Of a stretch of 64,000 bases of DNA, positions 16,742-25,862 are shown one piece after another (within the stretch, counting starts at the first letter, position 1; each line of letters opens with the position of its first letter). The translations under genes and the position numbers were made by a program. The notes under the pieces are model-generated. The model was not told where the DNA came from. It saw only the letters and a program-made list of their open reading frames with translations, and ran no database searches. This DNA comes from Betaproteobacteria bacterium. GTDB lineage: Bacteria; Pseudomonadota; Gammaproteobacteria; Burkholderiales; Rhodocyclaceae. The stretch is from contig JAHRYN010000002.1 in assembly GCA_020621405.1 (NCBI GenBank), forward strand, positions 124,001 through 188,000, read 5' to 3'.

Positions 16742-19700
16742 CTACTTGAACGAGAACACGTAGCGCACGTCGACCGCCTGTTCGGTACCGGTGCTGCCGA
16801 TCAGCGCGAGGCGGCGGCTCAGGTTCCAGGTCAGCTTGACGATGCTGGTAGCACCGGCCACACCCTGTTCGTAGGTCAGCAGCGCGTTCGAGGTCAGCCG
16901 CTTGCCGACGCTCACCACCTGCCCGCCAACCGTGGTGGTGCTGCCCGACGTGCTGACCACCTGGCTGCGCGGGCCGGTACTGGTCGTGGCCTGGGTCAGC
17001 GCGATCTGATCCAGCCCGAGCGCCTGCGCCAGCGAGCCGGTGATGCCCTCGCCTTCGCCGCCGAGCAGCGCACTGGCCGCCGTCGCCAGCAGCGACAGGT
17101 CCGAACCGACGGCGCTGTCCTGGCCACGGCCGAGCACGATCCACGACAGTTTTTCGCTGTCCGGCATCGCGCTGTCGGACACCAGACGCACGCGCGGCCG
17201 CTGCACTGTGCCGCTCACCTCGACGCCGGCCTGCACCGGCAGGTCGGGCCGGATGGCGCGCACGTTCAGCCCTGGGTTCGACACCGAGCCCTGGAAGCTG
17301 ATCACGCCGCGTTCGATGACCAGGTTCTGTCCGTAGGCCCGGTAGCGGCCATCCACCGCCTGGATGTTGCCGGTTGCACGCAGGCCGCGTCCGTCGTCGC
17401 GCAGCGCCAGTCTGCCGGTCAGCCGCGTGTCCAGCCCGCGCCCGCGGAAGAACAGTCGATCGCCGAAGTCGATGCCGATATCGAGCGCCAGCGGCGGACC
17501 GGCCGCTTCTTCGACTTTCCGGCCCTTGATCACGACATCGTCGCCGAGCGAGGGCGGCGACTGTTCCGGCGCGGTAAACAGGCCGGCGTCGGCGACCAGT
17601 CCGAGCTTCAGCTTCAGTCCGTCGGCGGCCGATCCGCTGACCGAGCCATCGCCCGACAGCATCAGCCACTGGTCACCGCCCTGCAACGGCACGAAGCGGT
17701 GCACCCGGATCGCGATGTCGGCGCGACCGGTGGCGACATCGACCGCGCCGCTGGCCGACAGGCGGCCCGGTTCGCCGGTCAGTCGCGCGCCATTGAGCCG
17801 CGCGTCCTTGGGCGGCCGCAGGTTGCCGCTGTCGAAGCTCAGGTCGTCGAGCCTGAGCCGGTCGCCCGCGAACTGCGCCCGCAGTTGCCCACGTTCCAGT
17901 CTGAGCCCCGCGTCGGCCAGCGCGAATGCCAGGTCGTCGCCGTCGATGTGCCCCGACAGGTCGGGCGCAGCGAGCCGGCCGGCCAGCTTCACGTCGGCCT
18001 GCACCCGCCCGGCCGTACTCATGTCCAGGCGCAGCGCCCGCCCTATCCAGCCGAGCGATGGCACGTTCAGCGTCGCCTCGCCCGTGGCCGGGGCATCCAT
18101 GTCCAAAGACCACAGACTGGCGTCGCGGCGCAGCGGTACCGCAAGGCGCAGACGCGCCTCGCCGATGTCCGGGCCCGACAGCACGCCACTGACGTCGGCG
18201 CTGCGCCCGACGAACACGGCCTGCGCGCGCGCTTCGGTGATCGCCAGTTCCATGCGCCCCTCGCCGGACACCGTCACGTTGCCGGCCTCGCGGAACACCG
18301 CCAGTTGCCCGTCCACCGTTTCGCTGCCGCTCAGCGCCGCCGTCAGGGACCAGTCGGCGCCGAGCCGCAGTGGCGCGCGCACGGCGACACCGGCCGCGCG
18401 GTCGCGCCACATCAGGCGCAGCGGGAAGCCGCGTGCCCGACCGGCGGCCTCCAGGCGATCCGGCGTCCAGGCGGTGTGGGCGAGCAGCAGCTCGCCACCT
18501 CCGGTCAGTGCGAACACTGCATCATCGAGCGCAACCTTCGTGGCGGATGCCGACAGCCGCGCACTGCGCGACAGCGTGGCCGTGAGTTCGGGCGACAGCA
18601 CCAGCGTCAGGCTGTCCAGCACACCCGACCAGGACGGCCCGTCGCCCAGCGCGCCATGTCCGGCCAGATGCAGCGACTGGCGCTCCGCCCTGTCGCCTCG
18701 GGAGGTACGCGCCTCGGCCGGCTGTTCCGCCATCTGTGCATCGAGCGACAGTCCGTGCGCGTTACGCGTGCCGTCGACGGCCATGCGCGCACGCTCGACC
18801 GGCGCCGGCAGCGACGGGCTGCGCAGGTCGGCGGCATCCAGCGACAGCCGCACCTGCCCGTCCCGGCCGGGCGCCAGTTCGGCGTCGACATCGACACGCG
18901 CGACGCTGCCCGGCTCGCCCAGCGACAGCGCGCGGGCAGACAGCTTCAGCGTGCCGTGCGGTGCCGCCAGCGTGCCCGCCAGGCGGCCGCTGCCGCTGAT
19001 GCGCCCGGACAGTGCAAGACCGGTCAGCGCGCGCAGCGCGCCGAGGTGCTGTGCCTCGACCGCCCAGTCGAGTGCGTCCGCCGCCGCCCCGGATGCCGCG
19101 GTGCCACCGAAGGCGCCGTGTGCGGACAGGCTGTTGCCGGCCCAGTCGAGCGCGATGTCGGCATCGGACAGACGGTTGCGCTGCAGCCGTCCCTTCAGCG
19201 CGCCGCTCAGCCGCTCGCCCATCAGCGTGCTCGGTCCGAAATCTACCGCCGCCCGCACATCCGGCTGCGGCCCGATGCGGCCGCCGGCGGCGAAGGTCGC
19301 CGACAGGCTGGCCGCCGGCACGCGTGCGAAGGCGGATGGATCGAACTTCTGCAGCGCGCCATCGACCTTGAATTCGAGCGTGTCGTCGAGTTTCAGCGTA
19401 CCGGCCAGCTTCGCCTCGGCGCCGCGGGCAGCAACGCGCGCGTGCGCCAGCGTCAGCAGCCGCTGCGCGACGGCGCCGCGCGCATCGAGCGCGATACGGC
19501 TCGGCCCGCCGTCGTTCAGTGCCAGTTCGAACTGCTGCCGCTCACCCGAGGCATCGATGTCGATGCGCCCGCCCAGCTTCGTCGACACGCCCCGGCCATG
19601 CAGGGCGGCAGCGTCGACGTCGCGCAGCTGCAGCGCGGCACGCACCGGCAGATCGCCGCTGGCGCGCCAGCCGGCTTCGCCGCGGACTTCGCCGCCACCA

Positions 19701-20782
19701 GCCGGCCGGAGCCGCAGATCGCGCAGGTCGATCTGTCCGAGCGAAGCTTCAAGCTGTGCCGTCATTGCCAGCACCGGCACGCGATCCTGATCGATGCGAC
19801 CCGGTGCGGCGTTTTCAGCGCGCACCGGGCCCACCAGCGTCAGCGCGTCGGCGTCGCCCGCCTGCAGGTCGGCTTCGATACGCCAGCGGCCGGACGGTGC
19901 GGCCGGGTGCAGCCGCTGCGGATCGAATTCGTCCAGCGCCAGCCTGAGTGCGCTCAGCGGTTGCACCGCGAACGGGCGCAGGCTGACGTTCGCACTGCCG
20001 GTCAGCCCGAAACCGCGGGCACCGACCTCGGCGCCGACCGTGCCGGCCAGCGCACCATCCAGCGTGGCGCTGGCCGTGTAGTCGCCACCGACGAATATCA
20101 GCTCGCCGGCCAGCGCGAATGGCGCGTCGCCACCCAGCGTGGCCTGCCCGCCCAGCGTGCCCCAGGGCGTGGTCAGCGCCAGGTCGGAAAGGCGATGCGC
20201 ACTGCCATCGGAGTCGATCTGCGCCTGTGCACCGGTCAGCACCAGCGTGTCTACCCCGGCATGCGCGTAGTCGGCCAGTGCGATGCGGGCGACTTCGAGT
20301 CGCGCACGCAGCGCCAGCGGCAGCTTGAGACTGGCCGGCACCGTCGGTGGCGCATCGCTGGCCGTCGTGGCCACCCGCAGATCGGCCAGCGACAGCCGCG
20401 CGATGTCGAATCGCCCGGGCAGGCCGAGCGGATGCCAGTCGAGCAGCAATCCGCGCGCGTCGATGCGGGTGCTGCCGTCGTCGTAGCGCACGCTGCGCAG
20501 ACCGGGCGACTCGAGCAGGCTGCCCGACTCGATCTCGACCTGCTGCAGCGCCGGCAGCGCCCACTGCGCCACCGCCGCCAGCGCGCGCAGGCCGCCGGTG
20601 GTGGCCACCAGCCAGCCGGCGAGCAGGAAGGGCAAGGCGATCAGCGCGACATCGGTCAGCGCAATGCCGGCACCGCCCAGCCGGCTGCGCGCGCGCAGGC
20701 TGCGGCGGGCCGGCACCGGATCCGGCAACTCGGGCGACTCGGGCAATTGGGGCACGTCGGGCCCGGGCGGCGTCTCGGTCAT
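16742..20782 (-). CDS. tamB: Translocation and assembly module subunit TamB
   Basis: 1346-residue AsmA-like bridge protein spanning from the inner membrane to TamA. It has a Pro-rich cytoplasmic start, one membrane anchor (about residues 41-70, ALIALPFLLAGWLVATTGGL) and a very long periplasmic region of repeating beta segments. The C-terminal TamB domain ends in an outer-membrane-like strand, VDVRYVFSFK. The domain shows IQAVDGRYRAYGQNL and GVISFQGSVSNPGLNVRAI, both characteristic. It follows tamA by two bases. The protein is implicated in outer-membrane protein insertion and, in newer work, phospholipid transport between membranes. Confidence 0.93.
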   Translation of the reverse strand: MTETPPGPDVPQLPESPELPDPVPARRSLRARSRLGGAGIALTDVALIALPFLLAGWLVATTGGLRALAAVAQWALPALQQVEIESGSLLESPGLRSVRYDDGSTRIDARGLLLDWHPLGLPGRFDIARLSLADLRVATTASDAPPTVPASLKLPLALRARLEVARIALADYAHAGVDTLVLTGAQAQIDSDGSAHRLSDLALTTPWGTLGGQATLGGDAPFALAGELIFVGGDYTASATLDGALAGTVGAEVGARGFGLTGSANVSLRPFAVQPLSALRLALDEFDPQRLHPAAPSGRWRIEADLQAGDADALTLVGPVRAENAAPGRIDQDRVPVLAMTAQLEASLGQIDLRDLRLRPAGGGEVRGEAGWRASGDLPVRAALQLRDVDAAALHGRGVSTKLGGRIDIDASGERQQFELALNDGGPSRIALDARGAVAQRLLTLAHARVAARGAEAKLAGTLKLDDTLEFKVDGALQKFDPSAFARVPAASLSATFAAGGRIGPQPDVRAAVDFGPSTLMGERLSGALKGRLQRNRLSDADIALDWAGNSLSAHGAFGGTAASGAAADALDWAVEAQHLGALRALTGLALSGRISGSGRLAGTLAAPHGTLKLSARALSLGEPGSVARVDVDAELAPGRDGQVRLSLDAADLRSPSLPAPVERARMAVDGTRNAHGLSLDAQMAEQPAEARTSRGDRAERQSLHLAGHGALGDGPSWSGVLDSLTLVLSPELTATLSRSARLSASATKVALDDAVFALTGGGELLLAHTAWTPDRLEAAGRARGFPLRLMWRDRAAGVAVRAPLRLGADWSLTAALSGSETVDGQLAVFREAGNVTVSGEGRMELAITEARAQAVFVGRSADVSGVLSGPDIGEARLRLAVPLRRDASLWSLDMDAPATGEATLNVPSLGWIGRALRLDMSTAGRVQADVKLAGRLAAPDLSGHIDGDDLAFALADAGLRLERGQLRAQFAGDRLRLDDLSFDSGNLRPPKDARLNGARLTGEPGRLSASGAVDVATGRADIAIRVHRFVPLQGGDQWLMLSGDGSVSGSAADGLKLKLGLVADAGLFTAPEQSPPSLGDDVVIKGRKVEEAAGPPLALDIGIDFGDRLFFRGRGLDTRLTGRLALRDDGRGLRATGNIQAVDGRYRAYGQNLVIERGVISFQGSVSNPGLNVRAIRPDLPVQAGVEVSGTVQRPRVRLVSDSAMPDSEKLSWIVLGRGQDSAVGSDLSLLATAASALLGGEGEGITGSLAQALGLDQIALTQATTSTGPRSQVVSTSGSTTTVGGQVVSVGKRLTSNALLTYEQGVAGATSIVKLTWNLSRRLALIGSTGTEQAVDVRYVFSFK

Positions 20783-20784
20783 GA

Positions 20785-22572
20785 TCAGAAGGCGATGGCC
20801 AGCGAAAAGTGCGGCCGCCAGGTGTGTTCGCGTTCGCCGTAGGCGAGATCAAAGGCGATCGGCCCGGCCGGTGAGCGCCAGCGCACGCCGGCGCCGATGC
20901 CGTAGGCGATGTCGAAGTCCTTGCGGCTGTCGGCGGCGTCGCCGGCGTCGATGAACACCGCGCCGCCCCACTGCTCGGACGTCCAATGCACATACTCGGC
21001 GCTGGCGACGCCGAGCACGCGGCCGCCGACAATGGCATTGCCCTGGCGCACGCCAAGCGCCAGGTAGTCGTAGCCGCGCACCGAAGTGGAACCTCCGGCG
21101 CGGAACAGGAAGTCCTGCGGCAGCGAGTCGATCGCACCGCCGGTCATGCCGGCTTCGCCGCGCAGGATGATCTGGTCGCGCAGCCTGACCGGCAAGAACC
21201 ACTGGCCCTTCAGGTAGCCGCGCAGGAAGTTCGCGTCCGACAGAACGCCCTTGACGCCGCCGCCGAGCTGGGCGTTCAGCACCCAGCCGTCGCGCGGATT
21301 GAACAGGTCGTCGACATGGCGCCAGGTCCACGAGGTATTCAGCGCCAGCGACTGCTGCGTGCTGTGCACCATGCCGTCGATTTCACGCTGCTCGCGCTGC
21401 AGGTTCAGCGAATGGCGGATTTCCAGCTCGCCGCGCACGCGCGAGCGCACGATGCCGGCGCCCACGCGCTTGGTCACCAGATCCTGGATGTCGGTACTTT
21501 CGGCCAGCACGCCGAAGCTGTCGCGGTAACCGTGGGCGGTCGGCGGCAGCATCACGTCGGCAAAGGCGACCTGGCGCAGCTGTTCGAGGCGTACCGCGGA
21601 GTTGAGCATCCACGAACGCTGGAACAGGTCGTTGTTCGACCAGCCGACCTCGCCACGATAGCCGGTGTTGCTGCTCAGGCCGGCGCCGAAGGACAGCCGC
21701 CGGGAACTGGCTTCGGTCAGCGCGACGCGTACCGGCGTGGCTGCAGCCTGGGCAGGGTCGCGGTCCACGGTGATCTGGGCCGAACTGAAATAGGGCGAGG
21801 ACAGCAGCGCGCGTTCGAACGCCAGCAGCGCTTCGGTCGAGTACGGGTCGCCCGACCGCAGCGTGGTGTAGCGACGCACCAGTTCGAGGTCGTGCAGCGC
21901 CAGCCCGGTCGCCTCGATGTCGCCGAAACGGAAGGCCGGACCGCTGTCCAGCGTGACCTTCAGATCGACGCGTGCCGCCTCGGGATCGACTTCGGCCCCG
22001 CTGTCGACGAGTGCACCGGCAGCGTAGTCGTGCGCCAGCAGGTCTTCCAGCAGCGCCTGTTTGGACGCCGACCAGTCGGCCTGACGGAACGGCAGGCCCG
22101 GCGCCAGCCGCCACGCGGCACGCAGCGCCTCGCGCCGGGCAGCACGTTCGTCACCGGCATCCGCCAGATCGCCTGCGAAACCGATGTCGACAGCACCGAT
22201 CAGGGCGCGCGGACCGGCCTGCACATGGATCGCCGGCGGCTCGCCGGACAGGTCGAACTTCGGGCTGAAATAGCCCTCGGTGGCCAGCAGCCCGGACAGC
22301 TCGCGACGCACCCGCGCAAGCAGACGGCGATGCGAGCGCTCGTCGGTCAGCGTTTCGCGCAGCTCCAGCGAACGGGCGTGGCGTTCCAGCATATCGCGCA
22401 CCGGCTCGGGCAAGTCTGGCGCCTGCAGCGCCAGACGCCCAAAACCGGCTGTTTTCTCGCCATCGTCGGCCGGCAGGCCATCCGCCGCGTCGCCGGTATC
22501 GGCTTCAGCGGCGAAGGCCGGCGCGCCGGCAAGTAAGCCGATCAGCGCCAGCAGTATCGACAGCCGGGGCAA
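20785..22572 (-). CDS. tamA: Outer-membrane assembly protein TamA (Omp85 family)
   Basis: 595-residue Omp85 family barrel. It has an N-terminal signal peptide (LSILLALIGLLAGAPAFA), POTRA domains at about 90-270 and a 16-strand barrel thereafter. VRGYDYLALG corresponds to the conserved VRGY/F motif of the lid loop, and the last residue is Phe (FSLAIAF). The start is unusual: no ATG precedes the signal peptide, and the frame opens with TTG at 22572, immediately after the TGA of the FKBP gene in the same frame. Translation must therefore depend on termination-reinitiation from the FKBP gene. A CTG a few codons in is the only alternative. Confidence 0.92.
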   Translation of the reverse strand: MPRLSILLALIGLLAGAPAFAAEADTGDAADGLPADDGEKTAGFGRLALQAPDLPEPVRDMLERHARSLELRETLTDERSHRRLLARVRRELSGLLATEGYFSPKFDLSGEPPAIHVQAGPRALIGAVDIGFAGDLADAGDERAARREALRAAWRLAPGLPFRQADWSASKQALLEDLLAHDYAAGALVDSGAEVDPEAARVDLKVTLDSGPAFRFGDIEATGLALHDLELVRRYTTLRSGDPYSTEALLAFERALLSSPYFSSAQITVDRDPAQAAATPVRVALTEASSRRLSFGAGLSSNTGYRGEVGWSNNDLFQRSWMLNSAVRLEQLRQVAFADVMLPPTAHGYRDSFGVLAESTDIQDLVTKRVGAGIVRSRVRGELEIRHSLNLQREQREIDGMVHSTQQSLALNTSWTWRHVDDLFNPRDGWVLNAQLGGGVKGVLSDANFLRGYLKGQWFLPVRLRDQIILRGEAGMTGGAIDSLPQDFLFRAGGSTSVRGYDYLALGVRQGNAIVGGRVLGVASAEYVHWTSEQWGGAVFIDAGDAADSRKDFDIAYGIGAGVRWRSPAGPIAFDLAYGEREHTWRPHFSLAIAF

Positions 22573-22926
22573 TCAGCCCGCTTTCAGCAACTCGACTTCG
22601 AACACCAGGGTGGCATTCGGCGGAATCACGCCGCCGGCACCGCGAGCGCCGTAGCCGAGGTGCGGCGGAATCGTCAGCTTGCGCACGCCGCCTTCCTTCA
22701 TGCCGGCGACGCCTTCGTCCCAGCCGCCGATGACCTGGCGCGCGCCGAGGTGGAAGCTGAACGGCTGATTGCGGTCCTTGCTCGAGTCGAACTTGCGGCC
22801 GTCGGTCAGCCAGCCGGTGTAATGCACCGACACCTTGTTGCCGGCGACGGCTTCGGCGCCGGTGCCCGGCGTGGTGTCTTCGATGATGAGGCCGCTTTCG
22901 GTGGTGATGGCAGACATGTGTTTCAT
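22573..22926 (-). CDS. FKBP-type peptidyl-prolyl cis-trans isomerase
   Basis: 117-residue single-domain FKBP. Hallmarks are [18 protein letters not shown] near residue 32, [20 protein letters not shown] near 65, and the terminal [20 protein letters not shown]. No signal peptide, so cytoplasmic. ATG at 22926 is chosen; ATG at 22917 (MSAITTESG) is equally possible. It is the first gene of an FKBP-tamA-tamB unit, with its stop directly abutting the tamA start codon. Confidence 0.93.
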   Translation of the reverse strand: MKHMSAITTESGLIIEDTTPGTGAEAVAGNKVSVHYTGWLTDGRKFDSSKDRNQPFSFHLGARQVIGGWDEGVAGMKEGGVRKLTIPPHLGYGARGAGGVIPPNATLVFEVELLKAG

Positions 22927-22970
22927 TCCGTCAGGTTGGGTTGAAGCGCGCCAGTTTACTTGTGTTGCCC

Positions 22971-23249
22971 AGGGTCTGTTGACATTGAATCGCGGGCCAC
23001 GTTTGCAGGGCGCACGCCACGGACAAGGCCTGCAACGAAGTCGAGACTGGCTGTCTCGACGAGGCGCACAACGCAGTCCGTGGCGTGCACCGTGCAAACC
23101 CGAAGGGCGCGAGTCCTGTCGCGCCCAGCTCGGCGTTGGGCCTCCTGGCCTGACGGCCAGTCAGCCGGCGTCGGCCCGCCTTGATCCGGACGCAACAGTG
23201 CTGGTGACCAAATCGGCGCGCAGCCCGCGATTCAATGTCAGCAGACCCT
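22971..23249. mobile_element. 279-bp MITE-like element with 27-bp terminal inverted repeats
   Basis: The ends AGGGTCTGTTGACATTGAAT (22971 onward) and its inverted copy (ending at 23249) match over about 27 bp with one difference. Inside lie nested inverted repeats: 23001-23023 with 23077-23099, GTCGAGAC/GTCTCGAC at 23040-23060, and GGGCGCGA/TCGCGCCC at 23105-23126. There is no open reading frame of note and no clear target-site duplication. The right tip supplies the TAG stop codon of msrA. Confidence 0.7.
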
Positions 23250-23799
23250 AGGGGATTTCGGTCTTCACATGGGTCGCGAACAGCCGGCGCAGCTTCGCCA
23301 CCTTGGGCGCGACCACGGCCATGCAGTAGGGCTGCATCGGATTCTGCTCGTAGTAGCCGACGTGGTAGTCCTCGGCCGGCCAGAAATGCGCGTCGCCCTC
23401 GATCCGGGTGACGATGGGCGCGGCTGACGCCTGATCAGCCGTCAGCCGCGCGATCACCGCGCGTGCGGTGTCCGCCTGCTCGGCGTCATGGCAGAAGATG
23501 ACCGAACGGTACTGGGTGCCGACATCGTGCCCCTGGCGGTCCAGCGTGGTCGGATCATGCAGCGCAAAGAAAATGTCGAGCAGTTCGGCAAAGCGGATGA
23601 TGCCGGTATCGAAGGTGATGCGCAGTACCTCGGCGTGCCCGGTCTGCCCGGTACAGACCTGCTTGTAGCTGGGGTTCTCGGTATGGCCGCCGGCATAGCC
23701 GGGTTCGACGCGGATGACGCCCTCGACGCGGTTGAACACCGCTTCGAGGCACCAGAAGCAGCCGCCGCCGATCACGGCGGTCCGGGTGTCGTGAATGGT
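23248..23799 (-). CDS. msrA: Peptide-methionine (S)-S-oxide reductase MsrA
   Basis: 183-residue enzyme that reduces the S-epimer of methionine sulfoxide in oxidised proteins. The catalytic motif GGCFWCLEA has the nucleophilic Cys at residue 15, and the family blocks GYAGGHTENPSYKQVCTG and HDVGTQYRSVIF follow. The resolving cysteine of the C-terminal motif is not obvious. The start at 23799 has AAAGGA six bases upstream. The last codon abuts a TAG formed by the end of the inverted-repeat element, so the natural C-terminus may have been altered by its insertion. It is transcribed divergently from the C1 accessory operon. Confidence 0.93.
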   Translation of the reverse strand, partial: TIHDTRTAVIGGGCFWCLEAVFNRVEGVIRVEPGYAGGHTENPSYKQVCTGQTGHAEVLRITFDTGIIRFAELLDIFFALHDPTTLDRQGHDVGTQYRSVIFCHDAEQADTARAVIARLTADQASAAPIVTRIEGDAHFWPAEDYHVGYYEQNPMQPYCMAVVAPKVAKLRRLFATHVKTEIP

Positions 23800-23964
23800 C
23801 ATGGCATTTCCTTTCGCTGGATGACTGTCATGGATGATCGACCCTGCGGTTCCGCCGCGGTTCATCCGGATGGCGCGCACCCTGCGATGCAGCATGCGCC
23901 GGAGAAACAAACCTTGTATCGTGCCGTCAATCGCTCCCCATCAATAGAGTCGGAACACCGTTTA

Positions 23965-24984
23965 ATGCTCTCTCCCGAAGCCCTGCAGGACTGGCGTGGC
24001 CTGGCGCTGCGCGTCGAAGAGGAAGTGCGTCGCGCGGTAGTCGGCCAGCACGACACGCTGCGGCTGATCAATGTGGCGCTGTTCGCGCGCGGCCACGTGC
24101 TGCTCGAAGGCGATGTCGGCGTCGGCAAGACGACGGTACTGCGCGCCTTCGCCCGAGCCATCGGCGGCGACTTCGAACGGGTCGAGGGCACGGTGGACCT
24201 GATGCCGAACGACCTCGTGTACCACACCTATGTGGACAGCGAAGGCAAGCCGCGCATCGAGGCCGGTCCGCTGCTGCGCCACGGCGAGCGGTTGACGACC
24301 TTCTTCTTCAATGAAATCAACCGCGCACGGCCGCAGGTGCAGTCGCTGCTGCTGCGCGCGATGGCCGAACGCACGCTGTCGGCATTCAACCGCGAATACA
24401 GCTTTCCGCACATGACGGTGTTCGCCGACCGCAACCGGGTGGAGAAGGAAGAAACCTTCGAACTGGCGTCGGCCGCACGCGACCGCTTCATGTTCGAACT
24501 GCGCATGCTGACGCCGTCGGACGAGGAAACCCGGCGCGCGCTGGTGTTCGATCCACGCTTCCACGACACCGACGCGCTGATCGAAACGGTAACCCCGGGC
24601 GTGGTCGACTGGATGCAGATGAACACGATAGGCGCCGCGATCCAGCGCCTGGTGTCGGCGTCGGACGCGCTGCAGCGCTACGCGATGGACATCTGGTCGG
24701 CGACCAGCGATCCGGTCAGGTACGGGCTGCAGATCGAGGGTGTGGACATGTCGCGTCTGATCCTGGCCGGCGCCAGCCCGCGCGGCATGGGCATGCTGAT
24801 GCGCGCCGCGCGCGTGGTGGCCTGGTTCTCCGGCCGCGACTACCTGACGCCGGAAGACATCCGCGCCGTGCTGCCGTCGACCCTGGTGCACCGCGTGTTC
24901 TTCACGCCGGTCTACGAATTGCGCCGTGCCGAACTGGCCGACGCGCTGGTGGCGCAGATGCTGGACCGGGTCGCCACCCCCTGA
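23965..24984 (+). CDS. mxaR: MoxR-family AAA+ ATPase (MxaR)
   Basis: 339-residue MoxR-type AAA+ chaperone. Walker A GDVGVGKTT is near 49-57; the sensor/Walker B region reads TTFFFNEINRARPQVQS, an Asn-Glu variant of the usual DEINRA. MoxR ATPases act with VWA-domain proteins to mature metal- or cofactor-containing complexes, here methanol dehydrogenase. The start is the ATG at 23965; the long in-frame extension upstream runs antisense to msrA. It is the first gene of mxaR-S-A-C-K-L, all on the plus strand and mostly overlapping. The name rests on context as much as on sequence. Confidence 0.87.
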   Translation: MLSPEALQDWRGLALRVEEEVRRAVVGQHDTLRLINVALFARGHVLLEGDVGVGKTTVLRAFARAIGGDFERVEGTVDLMPNDLVYHTYVDSEGKPRIEAGPLLRHGERLTTFFFNEINRARPQVQSLLLRAMAERTLSAFNREYSFPHMTVFADRNRVEKEETFELASAARDRFMFELRMLTPSDEETRRALVFDPRFHDTDALIETVTPGVVDWMQMNTIGAAIQRLVSASDALQRYAMDIWSATSDPVRYGLQIEGVDMSRLILAGASPRGMGMLMRAARVVAWFSGRDYLTPEDIRAVLPSTLVHRVFFTPVYELRRAELADALVAQMLDRVATP

Positions 24985-25009
24985 AGCCCGGTTCGCACCA
25001 CCCCGGATC

Positions 25010-25861
25010 ATGAGCACGCCAGGCGATTTCCATTACCGCATGCCGCAGCGCGTCGGCGGCCAGCGCCCCGGTGCGCACCGCAGCTCGACCACCGGCAGCG
25101 GCCAGGAATTCATCGCCCATCAGAACCTGTTCGACCGCCCCGACCCGCGCCGGCTTGACCTGCGCGCCAGCCTGCGCGATCCGGAACAGCGCTGGCTGGT
25201 GCGCGTGACGCGCCAGCGCGCAGGCATCCCGGTCTATCTGCTGGCCGACGTGTCGGCGTCGATGAACTTCGGTTCGGACGCAAGCAAGCTCGAACGCGTG
25301 GCCGAATTCGCCCGTTCGCTTGGCGACTCGACCTTCCGCATGGGCGACGCACTCGGCATGCTGGCGTTCGACCGGCACGAACGGACCGACCTGATGCTGG
25401 CGCCGATGCGCTCGCGCGGCGCCGGTCTGCTGATCAGCGAGTCGCTGCTGCAGGCGCGTGCCGACCAGGCGTCGAGCGCCGGGCTGGAGGAGGCCTGCGC
25501 GCGCATCGCCGGCCGGCAGGCGCTGGTGTTCGTCGCGTCCGACTTTCATGCACCGCTGGCGCAGCTGGGTGCGGCGCTCGACCTGCTGTCCCACGCCCAG
25601 GTGGTGCCGATGGTGATCTGGGACGAAGTCGAACCCGAGCCGCCGCGGGGCGATGGCCTGCTTGCGGTGCGCGACATCGAATCCGGACATCGTCGCGGCC
25701 TGTGGCTGCGCCCGCTGATCCGCCGGCGCTGGAGCGAAGCGTTCGCGCAGCGCCGGGCCGACCTGCAGCAGCTGTTCGCCGATCGCGGCATGCGCCCCTT
25801 CTTCATGACCGGCCGCTTCGATGCGGACGCGCTGTCACGCTATTTTTTCGAGGCCGCCTGA
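25010..25861 (+). CDS. mxaS: MxaS-type DUF58/VWA protein
   Basis: 283-residue DUF58 protein with a VWA-like metal site, LADVSASMNF (DxSxS). Members of this family are the partners of MoxR ATPases. No signal peptide or membrane segment is seen, so it is probably cytosolic with MxaR. It follows mxaR by 25 bp and precedes mxaA by one base. In methylotrophs the mxaRSACKLD genes are required for active methanol dehydrogenase, with MxaA, C, K, L and D associated with calcium insertion. Confidence 0.85.
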   Translation: MSTPGDFHYRMPQRVGGQRPGAHRSSTTGSGQEFIAHQNLFDRPDPRRLDLRASLRDPEQRWLVRVTRQRAGIPVYLLADVSASMNFGSDASKLERVAEFARSLGDSTFRMGDALGMLAFDRHERTDLMLAPMRSRGAGLLISESLLQARADQASSAGLEEACARIAGRQALVFVASDFHAPLAQLGAALDLLSHAQVVPMVIWDEVEPEPPRGDGLLAVRDIESGHRRGLWLRPLIRRRWSEAFAQRRADLQQLFADRGMRPFFMTGRFDADALSRYFFEAA

Positions 25862-25862
25862 C

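Noticed and set aside
17364-19790. Long plus-strand frames opposite tamB
   Set aside because: Ser/Arg/Ala-rich shadow frames typical of GC-rich antisense; tamB fits its family over its full length.
23488-23964. In-frame upstream extension of mxaR
   Set aside because: It lies antisense to msrA; MoxR homology begins at the ATG at 23965.
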